From an uncultured Bacteroidota bacterium (GTDB lineage: Bacteria > Bacteroidota > Bacteroidia > Chitinophagales > Chitinophagaceae): DNA of 64,000 nucleotides. Both the position numbers and the translations under genes were made by a program. Positions 26,283-34,594 of this stretch are shown one piece after another. Each line of letters begins with the position of its first letter. Within the stretch, counting starts at the first letter, position 1. The DNA lies in the NCBI GenBank assembly GCA_903874055.1, contig CAIQQR010000130.1:1-64000 (forward strand). The letters are read 5' to 3'. Under the pieces are notes generated by a model. It had not been told where the DNA came from. It ran no database searches and saw nothing but the letters and a program-made list of their open reading frames with translations.

Positions 26283-26372
26283 AATAAAGGGTAAAATTAC
26301 TCCTTTTAAACAAGAGTCAATTTGCGAATATAGATAAAATAAATAGGGCTATGAAGCAAACCCTTTACCCCT

Positions 26373-26380
26373 TAACTTTG
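26373..26380 (+). promoter_or_regulatory. -7 promoter element for mqnC
   Basis: TAACTTTG, a TAnnTTTG match ending 19 bp before the ATG. No clear -33 TTG at the normal distance. Confidence 0.45.
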
Positions 26381-26399
26381 TTACACTTAAAACGAGCAT

Positions 26400-27524
26400 A
26401 TGCAATTAGAAGAATTATATAAGAAAGCCCTGAATTTTGAGTACTTAACCAAGGAAGAAGGTATGTTTTTGTTTGAACATGCGCCCTTAAATGAGATTAG
26501 CTATGTTGCTAATGAATTGAGAAAAAAGCAGGTGCCGCATGGTAAAGTAACTTGGCAGATTGACCGAAATGTAAATACCACCAATGTATGTATTGCAAAC
26601 TGTAAGTTTTGTAATTTTTATAGAATTCCTGGTCACCCTGAAGCCTATATCACCGATATGGATACCTATCGTGTAAAAATTAAAGAAACCTTAGCTTGGG
26701 GTGGAGATCAATTATTATTACAAGGAGGACATCACCCTGAATTAGGATTGCAATTTTATGTAGATATTTTTAGTCAAATTAAAAATGAATTCCCAACCAT
26801 TAAGTTGCACACTTTGGGACCCCCAGAGATTGCGCATATCGCAAAGTTGGAAGGCATGACCCATACCGAAGTATTAAAAGCATTGCAAGCTGCAGGCATG
26901 GATTCCTTACCAGGAGCAGGAGCTGAGATATTAGTTGATCGAGTGCGTAAATTAGTTTCTAATGGAAAATGTGGAGCAGATGAGTGGTTAGAAGTAATGG
27001 CTGCTGCACACCAATTAAATATAACTACAAGTGCTACGATGATGTTTGGTCACGTGGAAACTTTGGAGGAAAGATTTATTCACTTAGTACGCATTCGTGA
27101 AACACAGGATAGAAAACCAGCTAATGCAAAAGGTTTCTTAGCATTTATTCCATGGACTTTCCAAGATGTAGATACTCTTTTAACTAAAATTAGAGGAGTA
27201 CATAATTTAACCACTACCGAGGAGTATATTAGAATGATTGCAATTAGCCGCATCATGTTACCTAATATCAAAAACATTCAAGCTAGTTGGTTAACTGTTG
27301 GAAAGGCAACAGCACAGGTTTGTTTAGAAGCAGGCGCTAATGATTTTGGAAGTATTATGTTGGAAGAAAACGTGGTAAGCGCCGCTGGTGCTCCTCATCG
27401 TTTTACCTATAAAACAATCCAAGAAGCAATTAAAGAAGCAGGATTTGAACCACAATTGCGCAACCAACAATACGAATGGCGCGAACTTCCAGCTGATATC
27501 CAAGAACAAATTGTAAATTATTAA
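26400..27524 (+). CDS. mqnC: Cyclic dehypoxanthine futalosine synthase (MqnC)
   Basis: A 374-residue radical SAM enzyme. Cluster cysteines 64, 68 and 71 lie in CIANCKFCNF; GGDQLLLQGGHHPELG, LPGAGAEILVDRVR and WLTVGKATAQ follow. It performs the radical cyclisation in the futalosine route to menaquinone. MqnE and CofH share the fold, but the 'LQGGHHP' and 'LPGAGAEIL' blocks fit MqnC best. No other menaquinone gene is nearby. Confidence 0.9.
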   Translation: MQLEELYKKALNFEYLTKEEGMFLFEHAPLNEISYVANELRKKQVPHGKVTWQIDRNVNTTNVCIANCKFCNFYRIPGHPEAYITDMDTYRVKIKETLAWGGDQLLLQGGHHPELGLQFYVDIFSQIKNEFPTIKLHTLGPPEIAHIAKLEGMTHTEVLKALQAAGMDSLPGAGAEILVDRVRKLVSNGKCGADEWLEVMAAAHQLNITTSATMMFGHVETLEERFIHLVRIRETQDRKPANAKGFLAFIPWTFQDVDTLLTKIRGVHNLTTTEEYIRMIAISRIMLPNIKNIQASWLTVGKATAQVCLEAGANDFGSIMLEENVVSAAGAPHRFTYKTIQEAIKEAGFEPQLRNQQYEWRELPADIQEQIVNY

Positions 27525-27533
27525 CAGTCCTTT

Positions 27534-27562
27534 GTAACTTTTTGGGTTCCCCCTTCGTTATA
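27534..27562 (+). promoter_or_regulatory. ECF-type promoter before sigma gene
   Basis: GTAACTT (27534-27540), 15 bp, CGTTATA (27556-27562): the AAC ... CGT layout typical of ECF sigma factor targets, unlike the TAnnTTTG promoters elsewhere in the window. An 8-bp inverted repeat (CCTTCGTT 27552-27559 / AACGAAGG 27580-27587) overlaps it and reaches the ribosome-binding GAAGGAAG. Confidence 0.45.
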
Positions 27563-27594
27563 CCTTTACATAACAGCAAAACGAAGGAAGAAAG

Positions 27595-28086
27595 ATGACT
27601 GATAAAGATTTCAATAATTGCGTAGATGCATACTCAGATGGGGTCTATCGCTTTATTATCAAAAATATTGGTCATGAAGCAGATGCACAGGATATTGTAC
27701 AAACAGCATTTGAGAAGTTATGGGTAAATCGTACAAAAGTTGAAACAGATAAGTCAAAATCTTATTTGTTTACAGTTGCTTATCATCAAATGATTGATCA
27801 TATTCGCAAGGATAAGCGAAACAATACCACGGATAATTTTGACGAAGTAAAAATCAGTATACACCAGGAAGGTGATACCGAATTAAAACAAATTCTACTT
27901 AAAGCAATCAATGAACTAAACCCTACCCAAAGAAGTTTGGTTTTACTTAAAGATTATGAAGGATATAGTTACCAAGAAATTGGGGAAATCATGGATTTAT
28001 CTGAAAGTAAAGTAAAAGTATATTTACATAGAGCACGTTTACTATTGAAAGAAAAATTAGTTCACCTTGAAAAAATGCGTGCGTAA
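27595..28086 (+). CDS. ECF RNA polymerase sigma factor
   Basis: A 163-residue sigma-70 family protein with only regions 2 and 4. Region 2 covers about residues 10-75 (YRFIIKNIGHEADAQDIVQTAFEKLW, SYLFTVAYHQMIDHIRK) and region 4 about 105-155 (NPTQRSLVLLKDYEGYSYQEIGEIM, KVKVYLHRARLLLKEKL). It should redirect RNA polymerase to a small set of envelope genes. Its last base overlaps the anti-sigma start by 1 nt (TAATG). A suitable ECF promoter precedes it, so autoregulation is probable. Confidence 0.93.
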   Translation: MTDKDFNNCVDAYSDGVYRFIIKNIGHEADAQDIVQTAFEKLWVNRTKVETDKSKSYLFTVAYHQMIDHIRKDKRNNTTDNFDEVKISIHQEGDTELKQILLKAINELNPTQRSLVLLKDYEGYSYQEIGEIMDLSESKVKVYLHRARLLLKEKLVHLEKMRA

Positions 28087-28979
28087 TGAAAATAAATACC
28101 ACCAATTACGAGGAGTGCTTTTTGTTGTATATCGACAATGAACTTTCTGATGAACAAAAAGTAGCAGTTGAAAATTTCATGGAAGAAAATCCGGTATATA
28201 AAAAAGAATTTACCTTAATACAACAATCCGTTCTTGCCCCTGAAAATATTTTATTTGAGGATAAAGTTTTTTTGTATCGACTAGAAGAATTGGAAGCGAG
28301 TTTACCTATCTCCATTAAGCAAGGCTTATACCGAGAGGAAGCAAAATTGATGGAAGGGTTTTTCAACAGAAAATTAATACGCAGTATTGCGGCTGTAGCT
28401 GCTTTATTTTTATTAATTATTGGTTATAATTTAATACCAACTATTCCTGTAAAACAAAATAACCTTAAGGGGCTCTCAAACAATGAGCGCGTCGTAAAAA
28501 ATGATGCACAATCTTATTTAAGTAACACTGCTAATAGTGGCCATAAGCAAGTTGAGCACATGGAAGATTATAAAAAAAAGCAGAATGCTAACGTAATAAT
28601 ACAAGACAATGACAGTAGCACTCACCGATTAAATACATTAATATCCATCTCTACAGAGAAAAATAATTACGCTCAACAAGCAGGCATTATTCAATCTATA
28701 GCTACTTCATCCAATCATTTTGTAACGAACGATAATGCAATAAAAACAGTGCCAATTATAAATAACACGGTTGCTATTGCCACAGTTAACGAAAAAATAG
28801 TCAGCAGCGAAGTAAGTGTTTTGGCCGAATCTAAAGAAGAATTTGAAAATATAAATACTGACAACCCAGATAGAATTATTTACATCGCGAATATGGAAAT
28901 TGACGGCGATAAATTAAGAGGCTTCACCAGACGTATTGGTGCATTTATAAAAAGAAATAAAACAGAAAAAGAAAAATAA
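28086..28979 (+). CDS. Putative membrane anti-sigma factor
   Basis: A 297-residue protein with a soluble N-terminal part (residues 1-95; YEECFLLYIDNELSDEQKVAVENF resembles anti-sigma domains but lacks the zinc H-x3-C-x2-C motif), one transmembrane helix at about 101-118, and a long, polar, Asn/Ser-rich outer region of about 175 residues ending in a basic tail. Translational coupling with the sigma factor gene is the main support for its role. The outer region looks disordered and could be a protease-sensing arm. Confidence 0.75.
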   Translation: MKINTTNYEECFLLYIDNELSDEQKVAVENFMEENPVYKKEFTLIQQSVLAPENILFEDKVFLYRLEELEASLPISIKQGLYREEAKLMEGFFNRKLIRSIAAVAALFLLIIGYNLIPTIPVKQNNLKGLSNNERVVKNDAQSYLSNTANSGHKQVEHMEDYKKKQNANVIIQDNDSSTHRLNTLISISTEKNNYAQQAGIIQSIATSSNHFVTNDNAIKTVPIINNTVAIATVNEKIVSSEVSVLAESKEEFENINTDNPDRIIYIANMEIDGDKLRGFTRRIGAFIKRNKTEKEK

Positions 28980-28984
28980 ATAAT

Positions 28985-29989
28985 ATGAAAAAGATAATTG
29001 TAGTCTTAGGGGTTTTAATTGCGAGCAATGCAATTGCTCAAAATGATAGTGCAGTTGCTAAAAAAGCGGATACCATTCGCGTTGGAAATATGGTGATTGT
29101 AAATGGTAAAATGGATAAATCTGATAAACGAAATAACGATGATGTTAGTATTAATATAGGTAATGACACTTTAGTATCGATAATTGATGATACTGTAAAA
29201 GTGGGAAGAATACGCATTATTAATAAACAAGAAGGCACTTCAGGCTACGGTCAAAAGGATTTAGCTTCCTTACTTCAAGGTGATTTTAAAAAGACAAAAA
29301 TTACGATTGAAAAAGCGCCAAAAAAATTGCAAAACATAAGTACTAATTGGTGGATTTTTGATTTAGGTTTTGCCAATTTAGTAGACAATACTGCTCCATT
29401 AATGTACTCCCCTGCCTTCTTACCATATCAATCTATGTTGCCTGCTGCACCAAGTTCAGCAAACTTAAAGTTGAATAATGCTAAATCAAGCAATGTAAAT
29501 ATTTGGATTGTACAACAAAAAATAAATTTATCACAACACCAATGGAATTTAAAATATGGCATTGGTATTGAGATGTATAATTTCAGATTTGAACAACCCA
29601 TTAGTTTTAGCAATACCCCTGGTAACTATGTATATTTTGATAACGTAAATTTTAGTAAGAATAAATTATTTGTAGAATATTTGACAGTGCCGGTACAATT
29701 AAATTTTCAATCTAACCCTGAAAATAAAAAAAGTTTTTACGCAAGTTTAGGGCTTAGTGCGGGTTATTTAGTTCAATCACATACTAAACAAATAAGTGAA
29801 GAGCGAGGTAAAAGAAAAGTGAATGGGAATTTTGATTTAAACAATACCAAATTAGCCACCATTGGCGAATTAGGAGTTGGCGGGATTCGATTATATGGGT
29901 CTTACAGTTTAACTAACTTATTTGATAAAAAATTGACCAGTTTTGATATGGCCCCCTTCGCCATTGGGATAAGATTTAGTAAGTTCTAA
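28985..29989 (+). CDS. Outer-membrane beta-barrel protein of ECF operon
   Basis: A 334-residue exported protein: signal peptide of about 18 residues ending NAIAQ, a mixed N-terminal domain to about 110, then alternating hydrophobic strands (WWIFDLGFANLV, YGIGIEMYNFRFEQ, FVEYLTVPVQLNF, FYASLGLSAGYLV) typical of an OmpW/PorT-like barrel, ending in IGIRFSKF with the usual terminal Phe. It is 5 bp after the anti-sigma gene. It is either the signal partner or a target of this sigma system. Confidence 0.8.
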   Translation: MKKIIVVLGVLIASNAIAQNDSAVAKKADTIRVGNMVIVNGKMDKSDKRNNDDVSINIGNDTLVSIIDDTVKVGRIRIINKQEGTSGYGQKDLASLLQGDFKKTKITIEKAPKKLQNISTNWWIFDLGFANLVDNTAPLMYSPAFLPYQSMLPAAPSSANLKLNNAKSSNVNIWIVQQKINLSQHQWNLKYGIGIEMYNFRFEQPISFSNTPGNYVYFDNVNFSKNKLFVEYLTVPVQLNFQSNPENKKSFYASLGLSAGYLVQSHTKQISEERGKRKVNGNFDLNNTKLATIGELGVGGIRLYGSYSLTNLFDKKLTSFDMAPFAIGIRFSKF

Positions 29990-30033
29990 TGAAATTTTTT
30001 AACTACTTGTTAACTACTTGATAGATGCGCTAT

Positions 30034-30065
30034 TAAAAAAGCCCTTCGATGGAAGGGCTTTTTTA
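30034..30065. terminator. Bidirectional terminator
   Basis: GCCCTTC (30041-30047) pairs with GAAGGGC (30052-30058) around GATG, with an A run before and a T run after. It serves both the ECF operon (plus) and serS (minus). Confidence 0.88.
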
Positions 30066-30083
30066 ATTCTATGAAATGAAATA

Positions 30084-31355
30084 TTAAATTAAATTTTCGT
30101 TTCCAAAATAAGGTTGCAATACTTTAGGCAAAGCAATGCCAGCCTCGGTTTGATAGTTTTCAACGATGGCTGCAAAAATTCTTGGCAAGGCCAATGAACT
30201 TCCATTTAAAGAGTGTGCGAATTGAATTTTTCCATCTGCATCTTTAAATCGACACTTCATTCTGTAAGTTTGATACGCTTGGAAATTACTTACACTACTT
30301 ACTTCTAACCATCTTTCCTGCGCAGCGCTATATACTTCAAAATCATAAGTAATAGCAGATGCAAATCCCATGTCTCCACCACATAATCTTAGGATACGAT
30401 ATTGTAAGCCTAGACTGATTAATAATTTTTCAACATGCGCTACCATCTCGTCTAATACAAGGTCGCTTTTATCTGGATGTACTATTTGAATGATTTCTAC
30501 CTTCTCAAATTGATGCACTCTGTTCAACCCGCGAACATCTTTCCCAAAACTTCCCGCCTCTCTTCTAAAACATGGAGAGTAGGCAGTCATTTGAATTGGC
30601 AAATCTGCTTCCTTTAAAACAGTATCACGAAACACATTAGTAACAGGCACTTCGGCAGTAGGGATTAAATAAAAATCATCCTCGGTAGCATGGTACATTT
30701 GACCCTCTTTGTCTGGTAATTGACCAGTAGCAAATGCCGAAGCTGCATTCACCATAAAAGGAGGAAGATATTCAGTATATCCGGCAGCTGTATTAAAATC
30801 TAAAAAATATTGAGTCAATACTCTTTGGAATTTAGCGCCTTTGCCAATATATAAAGGGAAGCCGCTTCCTGTTATTTTAGCCCCGGTTTCAAAATCTACT
30901 AAATTGTATTTTTTAATTAAATCCCAATGCGCTTCTGCTCCATTTGGAAGTGTTGGCGTGCTTCCACCTTGTCTTACTACTTCATTTTCTTCGGGTGTTT
31001 TTCCCAGTGGTACTAAATCATGAGGCAGGTTAGGGAACTGCACAATTAATAATTGGAGATTGGCTTCTACTTCGGCCATCTTTTCTTTTAAAGGTTCCAA
31101 TTGTTTTTTCCAATCCGCAACCTCATTTTTCAAAGCCTCGGCTTTATCCTTTTCACCCTTAGCCATGAACCCACCAATTTCCTTGGAAGCCGCATTTACT
31201 TTGGATTGAAGTTCATCAAAAGCTGCTTGTAATTGCTTTCTTTGATCATCTACTGCAATCACTTCGTCCACTAAATCAACATTAGCAAAGTGCTTGATTG
31301 CCAATTTCTTTTTTGCCAAATCGGTATTTTGACGCAAGAAGTTTACCTGTAACAT
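30084..31355 (-). CDS. serS: Seryl-tRNA synthetase
   Basis: A 423-residue class II synthetase: N-terminal coiled-coil arm (about residues 30-105), motif 2 in CFRREAGSFGKDVRGLNRVHQFEKVE, motif 3 in GSSLALPRIFAAI. The start is set at 31355 (MLQVNFLRQN), the usual SerS beginning; a TATCTTTG element lies 15 bp upstream and would fall inside any longer version. Confidence 0.97.
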   Translation of the reverse strand: MLQVNFLRQNTDLAKKKLAIKHFANVDLVDEVIAVDDQRKQLQAAFDELQSKVNAASKEIGGFMAKGEKDKAEALKNEVADWKKQLEPLKEKMAEVEANLQLLIVQFPNLPHDLVPLGKTPEENEVVRQGGSTPTLPNGAEAHWDLIKKYNLVDFETGAKITGSGFPLYIGKGAKFQRVLTQYFLDFNTAAGYTEYLPPFMVNAASAFATGQLPDKEGQMYHATEDDFYLIPTAEVPVTNVFRDTVLKEADLPIQMTAYSPCFRREAGSFGKDVRGLNRVHQFEKVEIIQIVHPDKSDLVLDEMVAHVEKLLISLGLQYRILRLCGGDMGFASAITYDFEVYSAAQERWLEVSSVSNFQAYQTYRMKCRFKDADGKIQFAHSLNGSSLALPRIFAAIVENYQTEAGIALPKVLQPYFGNENLI

Positions 31356-31370
31356 AAATGCAAATTTTGG

Positions 31371-31378
31371 CAAAGATA
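31371..31378 (-). promoter_or_regulatory. -7 promoter element for serS
   Basis: Minus-strand TATCTTTG, 15 bp before the ATG; back to back with the plus-strand element at 31411-31418. Confidence 0.45.
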
Positions 31379-31410
31379 ATCAAACCATCCTACTACGCCT
31401 ATATATCCCC

Positions 31411-31418
31411 TACCTTTG
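31411..31418 (+). promoter_or_regulatory. -7 promoter element for the 31440 gene
   Basis: TACCTTTG, a TAnnTTTG match ending 21 bp before the ATG. Confidence 0.45.
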
Positions 31419-31439
31419 CTGAAAATTTGACATAATAAA

Positions 31440-31787
31440 ATGGCCAATATACAAGACGATTTACAGACAAGATGGTGGAATTTGGAGAAGAAATTGATGG
31501 ACCAATTTGGGAAAAAGCCTGATACCGAAGCGGTTTTATTCCTCATTGGATTACAAGAGACTGGTTTTATAAGAGAAAAAATAACCAAAGAGCAAAAACA
31601 GGACCTAATGCATATTGCTATTTGTAGCATTCTGTCTCCAAGTGGTTATTATTTGCTGGAAGGAAAGGATGATGAGGGCTGGCCTCATTTTAAACAACTA
31701 AAACAACTTCCTGTGATGAATTTGATGGAGCAAGAGGTTCTCCTAAAAGAGCATATTTTGCTGTATTTTGATAATATTAGGTATTAG
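31440..31787 (+). CDS. Small conserved-looking protein, function unknown
   Basis: A 115-residue soluble, mostly helical protein that I cannot assign. It has a Trp-rich start (TRWWNLEKKLMDQFG), a helix-rich middle (AVLFLIGLQETGFIREKITKEQKQDLMHIAICSIL) and a C-terminal part ending LLYFDNIRY. No signal peptide, membrane helix or metal motif. It diverges from serS, has its own -7 element, and is followed 55 bp later by gcvH. Good reading frame and codon use support a real gene. Confidence 0.75.
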   Translation: MANIQDDLQTRWWNLEKKLMDQFGKKPDTEAVLFLIGLQETGFIREKITKEQKQDLMHIAICSILSPSGYYLLEGKDDEGWPHFKQLKQLPVMNLMEQEVLLKEHILLYFDNIRY

Positions 31788-31842
31788 CAGATTGGTTTTT
31801 TAGCGTTTTTAATGGATATTTGCAATAATAAAAACAGCACCT

Positions 31843-32220
31843 ATGCAATTCCCTGCCGAATTACGTTACACAAAAGATCATGAGTGGATTAAATTAGATG
31901 GTACAACTGCTACCATTGGTATTACTGATTTTGCACAAAGCGAGTTAGGAGATATCGTTTATTTAGACATTAACACTGTTGGAAAAAGTTTAGCAGCAGA
32001 AGCTGTATTTGGAACTGTAGAAGCAGTTAAAACGGTGAGTGATTTATTTTTGCCAATGGCAGGAACCATCTTGGAAGTAAACCCAGCACTTACCTCAAAT
32101 CCTGAATTAGTGAATTCAGATCCATACGGCGCAGGTTGGATGGTGAAGGTAACTGTTAACAATGCAGCTGATTTTGAAGGATTAATGAATAGCGAAGCAT
32201 ACGCAAGCTTAGTACACTAA
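31843..32220 (+). CDS. gcvH: Glycine cleavage H protein
   Basis: A 125-residue lipoyl-domain protein carrying aminomethyl groups between the P, T and L proteins. The lipoylated lysine is Lys63 in [32 protein letters not shown] and the C-terminal [11 protein letters not shown] are standard. It starts a plus-strand unit with vanZ-like, MarR and hydrolase genes (5, 3 and 19 bp gaps). A near-consensus GATATTTG at 31815-31822 may be its -7 box. Confidence 0.97.
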   Translation: MQFPAELRYTKDHEWIKLDGTTATIGITDFAQSELGDIVYLDINTVGKSLAAEAVFGTVEAVKTVSDLFLPMAGTILEVNPALTSNPELVNSDPYGAGWMVKVTVNNAADFEGLMNSEAYASLVH

Positions 32221-32225
32221 TTTAA

Positions 32226-32621
32226 ATGTCAATAAAAACATTTATTTGGGTTGTAGCAGAAATTGTAATTGTATTCATTTTATTGAGTTTACCAGGAAAC
32301 AGTTTTCATACACAATCCAAATGGTTTGGCAATTTCCCTATAGACAAACTAGTGCACGTTTGCTTGTTTGGATCATTGTCCTTTTCGTTTTTCTTTCATT
32401 TTGAAAGAACCAATTACAGACAATTAAAAACAGTAAGGGCAAAAGCAATTGTGTTAATTTTTTGTATTGTTTACGGAATAGGTATGGAATTTTATCAAAA
32501 ATATTTTGTTCCAACCAGAGGCTTTGAAGTAAATGATATGGTTGCAGATGCAGTGGGAGCAATACTTGCTTTGCCTTTATTCAACTGGCTTAATAAAAAA
32601 ATCCTTAGGAAGCATTCATAA
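32226..32621 (+). CDS. VanZ-like membrane protein
   Basis: A 131-residue protein with four predicted membrane helices (about 5-22, 43-60, 70-92, 107-122) and the VanZ-family features DKLVHVCLFGSLSF and EFYQKYFVPTRGFEVNDMVADAVGA. The family name comes from teicoplanin resistance, but the biochemical role is not known; in Bacteroidota it often follows gcvH, as here 5 bp downstream. Confidence 0.88.
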   Translation: MSIKTFIWVVAEIVIVFILLSLPGNSFHTQSKWFGNFPIDKLVHVCLFGSLSFSFFFHFERTNYRQLKTVRAKAIVLIFCIVYGIGMEFYQKYFVPTRGFEVNDMVADAVGAILALPLFNWLNKKILRKHS

Positions 32622-32624
32622 TTA

Positions 32625-33086
32625 ATGGGAATAGAAAAAGATATACAACAACCAAATTTTAGAAATGAATACCAAAAAATGGGTATTAACTTGTTGTATA
32701 CAGCCAATTGGTTGAATGAGAATATTGGCAAATTTTTAGAACAGGAGGAAATCACTCAGCAACAATATAATATCTTAAGAATTTTGCGTGGAAGCGAAGT
32801 ACCATTGAGCACCTTGCAAATTAGAGAACGCATGTTAGACAAAATGAGTGATACAAGTAGAATTGTTGATCGTTTAATTATTAAAGAATTAGTTGCAAAA
32901 TCTACCTGCCCTACCGATAAAAGACTGGTGGACATAACGCTTACTATTAAAGGTTATGCGTTGGTTGAAAAATTAGATCAACTAAATGATCAAATTGATG
33001 GACTATTAAAAGGTGTCACAGAAAACGAAGCTAAAACCATCAATGAAATTTTGGATAAGCTTCGCTCCAGTGTCGAAAAAAAATAA
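32625..33086 (+). CDS. MarR-family regulator
   Basis: A 153-residue winged-helix protein: helix QQYNILRILRGSEVPLSTLQIRERML, recognition helix region SDTSRIVDRLIIKELVAKSTCPTDKRLVDITLT with the MarR wing D-x-R. Ligand unknown. It lies 3 bp after the VanZ-like gene. No inverted repeat that would reveal its operator was noticed close by. Confidence 0.9.
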   Translation: MGIEKDIQQPNFRNEYQKMGINLLYTANWLNENIGKFLEQEEITQQQYNILRILRGSEVPLSTLQIRERMLDKMSDTSRIVDRLIIKELVAKSTCPTDKRLVDITLTIKGYALVEKLDQLNDQIDGLLKGVTENEAKTINEILDKLRSSVEKK

Positions 33087-33105
33087 ATAAAATAATTAAA
33101 GTATA

Positions 33106-34569
33106 ATGCGTTTTATCTTAAGCTTGCTTGGACTAATATGTTATTTAAATTTAACAGCCCAACCTTCGTTAACGAATAAAAATGTTTTTGAATTTAGAGG
33201 AGTATGGGTGGCTACTGTTGTTAATATTGATTGGCCAAGCAAAGCAGGGCTAAGCAATGATTTACAAAAAAAAGAGTTTATTGATTTACTTGAAATGCAC
33301 CAAAAGAATGGCATGAACGCTATTATCATGCAAGTGCGACCTGCAGGAGATGCGCTTTACCCTTCCACCTTGGAACCTTGGAGCGAATATTTGACAGGTA
33401 AACAAGGATTACCTCCTTCCCCTTTTTATGATCCGCTTATGTTTATGATTACGGAAACACATAAACGAGGCATGGAATTTCATGCTTGGATAAATCCTTA
33501 TCGAGCTGTTTTTAATACCAAGAAATCAAGTGTTGCACCTAATCATCTTACTAAAACGCACCCAAACTGGTTTGTTGAATACGATAACAAAAAAATATTT
33601 AACCCAGGGCTTCCAGAAGTATGGCAACATACCAACCGAGTAGTAAGAGACCTTATTTCAAGATATGATATAGATGCAGTTCATTTAGACGATTATTTTT
33701 ATCCTTATAAAGTACCAGGAAAAGAATTTAATGACGAAGCCACTTATAAAAAATATAATCGTGGATTAAATAAAGATGATTGGAGAAGAAGTAATTGTGA
33801 TACCATCATCAAACAAATATCTGCAACCATTCATAATATTAAACCTGGAGTACAATTTGGAATTAGTCCATTTGGAGTTTGGAGAAATAAATCAAAAGAC
33901 CCGAGTGGAAGTAATACAAAAGCAGGAGTAACTAATTACGATGATTTATATGCTGATATTATGTTATGGTTACAAAAAGGATGGATTGATTATGTGATTC
34001 CACAATTGTATTGGGAACACGGTCACCCTCTTGCGGACTATGATGAATTGGTAAATTGGTGGAATCAACATAATTACAATCGTAACTTGTATATTGGTCA
34101 TGGAGTTTATCGAGCAGGCAGTAGCCCTGCTTGGAGAAATGGATCAGAGATTCCCTATCAGATTAAGCAATTAAGAACTTTAAAAAATACTAGAGGTAGC
34201 GCTTATTTTAGCAGCGTAAACTTTAAAAACAATCCAAACCATTGGAGTGATAGTTTGCAAAATCATTATTACAAAAAACCAGCTTTGCAGCCTACTATGC
34301 CATGGTTAGTACAATATGAAGTTACTACCCCTATTGTAAATAAAAAATCTGAAAAAAACTATCAGATCGAAAATATCGATAATAAAAAAGTTAAGCAATT
34401 AGCCATTTTAAGTCTTAGTAATAAAGAGTATGCAGTTGAAGCCATCATTCCTGGTGATACAAAGTTTGTTAACTTAAATGCATTGGGTATAGAAAAGCAA
34501 GCAAATACCCAATATTGGTTAGTCGCAGTTGGAATGCAAAATCAATTAAGCAAACTAGTTGCTTTATAA
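33106..34569 (+). CDS. Exported glycoside hydrolase-like (GHL10/YddW) protein
   Basis: A 487-residue protein with an 18-residue signal peptide (ends LTAQ). The catalytic-type TIM barrel spans about 25-360: FRGVWVATVVNIDWPS, MNAIIMQVRPAGDALYPS, MEFHAWINPYRA, DAVHLDDYFYPY, FGISPFGVWRNKSKDP, DYVIPQLYWEHGHP. A small C-terminal beta domain (about 395-487) follows. The family (DUF187) is thought to act on cell-wall or other glycans; denuded-peptidoglycan cleavage has been shown for a relative. Substrate here is open. Confidence 0.87.
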   Translation: MRFILSLLGLICYLNLTAQPSLTNKNVFEFRGVWVATVVNIDWPSKAGLSNDLQKKEFIDLLEMHQKNGMNAIIMQVRPAGDALYPSTLEPWSEYLTGKQGLPPSPFYDPLMFMITETHKRGMEFHAWINPYRAVFNTKKSSVAPNHLTKTHPNWFVEYDNKKIFNPGLPEVWQHTNRVVRDLISRYDIDAVHLDDYFYPYKVPGKEFNDEATYKKYNRGLNKDDWRRSNCDTIIKQISATIHNIKPGVQFGISPFGVWRNKSKDPSGSNTKAGVTNYDDLYADIMLWLQKGWIDYVIPQLYWEHGHPLADYDELVNWWNQHNYNRNLYIGHGVYRAGSSPAWRNGSEIPYQIKQLRTLKNTRGSAYFSSVNFKNNPNHWSDSLQNHYYKKPALQPTMPWLVQYEVTTPIVNKKSEKNYQIENIDNKKVKQLAILSLSNKEYAVEAIIPGDTKFVNLNALGIEKQANTQYWLVAVGMQNQLSKLVAL

Positions 34570-34594
34570 GAATAATTAGAAATTAAATTTATTG

